From contig JAQTNZ010000128.1 in assembly GCA_028713595.1 (NCBI GenBank), positions 1 through 7,158 on the forward strand: a stretch of DNA of 7,158 bases. Direction: 5' to 3'. This document shows, piece after piece, positions 4,972-7,158 of the stretch. The translations under genes were made by a program, and so were the position numbers. Below the pieces are notes generated by a model. The model was not told the origin of the DNA. It did no database searches and worked only from the letters and a program-made list of their open reading frames with translations. Origin of the DNA: Methylovulum sp. GTDB taxonomy: Bacteria; Pseudomonadota; Gammaproteobacteria; Methylococcales; Methylomonadaceae. Every line of letters starts with the position of its first letter. Position 1 is the first letter of the stretch.

Positions 4972-5904
4972 TTAAAAAACTATGTCAGCATCGTTTAAGT
5001 CAACTTGGCGTGTGCCGATGACGTTATCGCCGCGTTTGTCCGGTTGCCAAAAATAATTGCCTTCTTGGTACGGGTTATGGGTTTTGCGTATGGATGCAAC
5101 GGTGCGGAAACGGATGAGAGTAAACACGGGTTCGGCAAACGCATGGGGGAAACCTTGGCGGCTACCCAAGCGTTGTTGCGGGGCTTCCAGCAATTGGTAG
5201 CCAACCGCCATAGGCCGATAACGGCCTTGGCCTTTTAACGGCAGCCAAGCTGGACGTTCCGGCAGGGACAGGCCTTTTTTTTGTTCTTCGGCGGTTTCAT
5301 CGCCTGCCCAGCGGCGCATGGGTGCGGTCAAAATATCAAAACCTTGCCAGCCTTCATGTTCACGCGCGGCGGCCACCAAATGCCCCGCATCTTCCAGCAT
5401 GTAAAAATACGATGGCAAGTGGCATAAGGCGCGTGTAAGGGCGGGTGTTTGCCCATCTTCTTCAAACACACGGATGATGATAGGTTGGGCATGGCTGACC
5501 GGATGGATGACCCCACCCGCCAAACGCAAGCCCAACAAGGCTTGGGTGAGCAAATCTTTATCAACAGGCCCGTCACTGGTCAAGTCCAGCAACAAATAGG
5601 CATTAAGGCTAGTGCGGCGGTCATCAATAGTCGGATGTTGTACCCCCCGCGCACTGACATCAGCCAATTGTCCGGCGCGGTAGCGGACATATTTGGCATG
5701 GCCACGGTGCAATTGGGCTTCACCAATAACGGGGGCGATACCATTGAGCGTATAGGCATCTTTGCCTAAGCGATGCTGCAAAGCCACGGCCAAGCCTGTC
5801 CATGCCGTCAACGGCGGCACGGCGCTTAAAAAAATGCCGTCTGACAAGGCATTGGCTTGGCTAACGCTGAATTCGCCAATAGCGACAAGGTAACGGATGC
5901 TCAT
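4972..5904 (-). CDS. cas5f: Cas5f (Csy2), crRNA 5'-handle subunit
   Basis: A 310-residue protein, close to the roughly 327 of Pseudomonas Csy2. Cas5f pairs with Cas8f and holds the 8-nt 5' handle of the crRNA at the tail of the Csy complex. Visible family blocks are QANALSDGIFLSAVPPLTAWTG (16-37, aligning with the family QANAIS region), LNGIAPVIGEAQLHRGHAKY (53-72), RLAGGVIHP (127-135) and the later GRYRPMAVGYQLLE (227-240). The C-terminal part SIRKTHNPYQEGNYFWQ (271-287) is less like the reference proteins. The ATG overlaps the cas8f stop by 4 nt, indicating coupled translation with its direct partner. cas5f is a separate gene, not fused to cas8f as in transposon-associated I-F3 systems. Confidence 0.92.
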   Translation of the reverse strand: MSIRYLVAIGEFSVSQANALSDGIFLSAVPPLTAWTGLAVALQHRLGKDAYTLNGIAPVIGEAQLHRGHAKYVRYRAGQLADVSARGVQHPTIDDRRTSLNAYLLLDLTSDGPVDKDLLTQALLGLRLAGGVIHPVSHAQPIIIRVFEEDGQTPALTRALCHLPSYFYMLEDAGHLVAAAREHEGWQGFDILTAPMRRWAGDETAEEQKKGLSLPERPAWLPLKGQGRYRPMAVGYQLLEAPQQRLGSRQGFPHAFAEPVFTLIRFRTVASIRKTHNPYQEGNYFWQPDKRGDNVIGTRQVDLNDADIVF

Positions 5905-7158
5905 GCTTGCGTCTCCAATTGATAGGCTTGCAAAGAGTCCAAGACTAAAGCCTGGATTTTTTCGTAGCGGTCGCCGGCACCTGCAAATTTGTCAAACGGC
6001 CCTAGCCATTTTTGCGTGATGCTGTTGGCGATAATCGCTAGTTGCTGGCCATCAGCCGTGCCAAGCAGTAGCGACAAATGCGGATGTTTGGGCGAAATAT
6101 CGGCAAAAGCTGTTTGAAAATTCAGCGCGTCTTCATGCTGGCTGTCCAGCAAGCTTTTGCAAAGGGTGATGTCTTCCAGTAAATCGTCCAGTAACTGCCT
6201 AATATGGACAGACAATTTTTGTGTGATGCGCTGGATGGGCAAATCAGTATAAGGATTGGACAAGGCCGCTAGTTCTTTACCGTGCAACATGTTGGCTTGG
6301 ATTAACGCGGCGGGGCGATGTATCAAGCGTTGCAGCCGACCCAGATAATCCCGTTTAACAGGCGGTGGCAAAATTTTCGGGTGTTGTTGCCTACCGGAAA
6401 AATCCATCATCACGGCGGCAATGTTACGCGCATTAGTGCCGCCGTATTCCGCCGCTTCAATATCAAACAAAGGGCGCGGACTTTCTTGGCCTGACGAATA
6501 ACCTTCCTTACGCCACTGCCCCAACCATGAACAGGCGGCAACGCTGAACACTGGGCTGATGCTTAACCATTCCCCATTGGCATCGCTGAGCAACACTTGG
6601 GCTTGCAATGGTGATAGTTGGACAGGTTGCCGTTGCGCTTCGTTTTGCCATCGGCCTATCGTGCCATCATCCATGCCAAGGGCTTGTAAGGCGATGGTCA
6701 AGCGCGGGTCTTTATCCAACAACAACGCCATAACTGAGGTGGGCTGGCCTTGCCAATAGAACGCCAACTCAAAAAAGAACCTTGCCCCTACCAAAGTGGC
6801 ATCCCCTTCAATGGTTGCGGTGGCCAAACTGGCCTCACTGGCGGCGATTGCCGAGAGGTCGCCGCAAGCTTGCTTGCAAAAGCGTGGTGCGCCCTCGTTG
6901 GCGGGGTTGCGGGTTTTGGGGATATGGGTGGCAAGACGGGTGGTGGCCTTGTTCAGTAACGCACTGATAGCCGTCAAACGGGTGGCGTTCCAATAATCCG
7001 GTTGTTCCAAAATATCCAGCCAATCAGCAGGTTTGTCGTTTTTGTTGACCAAGGCTAAGGCTAGGCTTAGCAGCGATTGCAGTTCGGCTTGGTTTTGCAA
7101 ACGGATACGGAACGGATCAGTACCGGCGGCTTGGAAAAGTTGGCGGGAAAACGATTTG
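5901..7158 (-). CDS. cas8f: Cas8f (Csy1), PAM-reading large subunit, 5' end cut by window edge
   Basis: Cas8f recognises the PAM, opens the target duplex, and its C-terminal helical bundle recruits Cas2-3. The frame is open from the TGA at 5901 to the window edge, with 418 codons visible and no stop. The first possible start inside is a TTG at 7100 with no ribosome binding site. The coding frame continues upstream of it, so the true start lies outside. Counting from that TTG, GGTNARNIA at 220-228 aligns with the family GGTKPQNIS block, and EGDATLVGARFFFELAF at 98-114 aligns with the block holding PAM-reading Asn111. The C-terminal 170 residues are helical as expected. The PAM-contact residues differ from P. 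aeruginosa: D100 for Asn111 and N223 for Lys247, while N226 is kept as Asn250. No HNH insertion is visible. Position first in the operon, coupled to cas5f, supports the call. Confidence 0.88.
   Translation of the reverse strand, partial: KSFSRQLFQAAGTDPFRIRLQNQAELQSLLSLALALVNKNDKPADWLDILEQPDYWNATRLTAISALLNKATTRLATHIPKTRNPANEGAPRFCKQACGDLSAIAASEASLATATIEGDATLVGARFFFELAFYWQGQPTSVMALLLDKDPRLTIALQALGMDDGTIGRWQNEAQRQPVQLSPLQAQVLLSDANGEWLSISPVFSVAACSWLGQWRKEGYSSGQESPRPLFDIEAAEYGGTNARNIAAVMMDFSGRQQHPKILPPPVKRDYLGRLQRLIHRPAALIQANMLHGKELAALSNPYTDLPIQRITQKLSVHIRQLLDDLLEDITLCKSLLDSQHEDALNFQTAFADISPKHPHLSLLLGTADGQQLAIIANSITQKWLGPFDKFAGAGDRYEKIQALVLDSLQAYQLETQA

Noticed and set aside
3482..5769. Open frames on the + strand across the cas genes (for example 4080-4361, 4690-4953 and 5449-5769)
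   Set aside because: They are antisense to strongly supported cas genes, have no ribosome binding sites and no recognisable protein features.
7098..7100. TTG as the start codon of cas8f
   Set aside because: There is no ribosome binding site and the same frame stays open upstream to the window edge with plausible residues, so the gene is treated as 5' partial.
4972..7158. Transposon-associated type I-F3 system
   Set aside because: cas8f and cas5f are separate genes and no tniQ or tns gene is seen; layout and proteins fit an ordinary I-F1 effector operon.
5901..7158. Cas8-HNH type nuclease fusion
   Set aside because: No HNH motif is present in the visible 418 residues; the CxxxC at 75-79 from the TTG has no matching ligands. 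The unseen N-terminus cannot be judged.

Overview
The window looks like a gammaproteobacterial chromosome. The evidence is a type I-F CRISPR-Cas locus (28-nt repeats, 32-nt spacers, Csy-type effector genes), an exact IHF-type site in its leader, and sigma70-like promoters. A sulfur- or methane-oxidising lineage (Thiotrichales or Methylococcales) would fit the feel of the Cas proteins, but that is only an impression.

The left part (1 to about 2,590) is accessory DNA. A transposase of the IS1595/ISXO2 type runs leftward off the window edge. It is divergent from a two-gene operon on the + strand: a small DUF6471-type protein, then a protein with a coiled coil and a two-CxxC zinc ribbon. The intergenic region between transposase and operon carries repeated TGGAGATT motifs, one of them lying on the likely -35 of the operon. 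Next come two overlapping + strand genes, a small proline-rich hydrophilic protein and a two-transmembrane protein resembling SLATT-type effectors. They end at a clear hairpin-plus-T terminator.

The right part (2,615 to 7,158) is the CRISPR-Cas locus, all on the - strand. From right to left it reads cas8f (5' end cut by the window edge), cas5f, cas7f, cas6f, a leader of about 157 bp, then seven identical repeats with six spacers. cas8f/cas5f and cas7f/cas6f overlap by 4 nt (ATGA type). cas7f has its own ribosome binding site. cas1 and cas2-3 are not in the window and would be expected further right.

Together the cas genes encode the Csy (Cascade-F) surveillance complex. Cas6f cuts the array transcript and stays on the crRNA 3' hairpin, Cas7f forms the backbone, and Cas8f and Cas5f sit at the 5' end, Cas8f reading the PAM. 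The main unusual points are: the repeat hairpin has a C·A mismatch at its base while Cas6f has Trp where the Pseudomonas enzyme has its active-site Tyr176; Cas8f has changed residues at the positions that read and wedge open the PAM; two neighbouring spacers match nearly the same target site in shifted register; and the leader holds an imperfect 12-bp inverted repeat spanning from the promoter to the IHF site.
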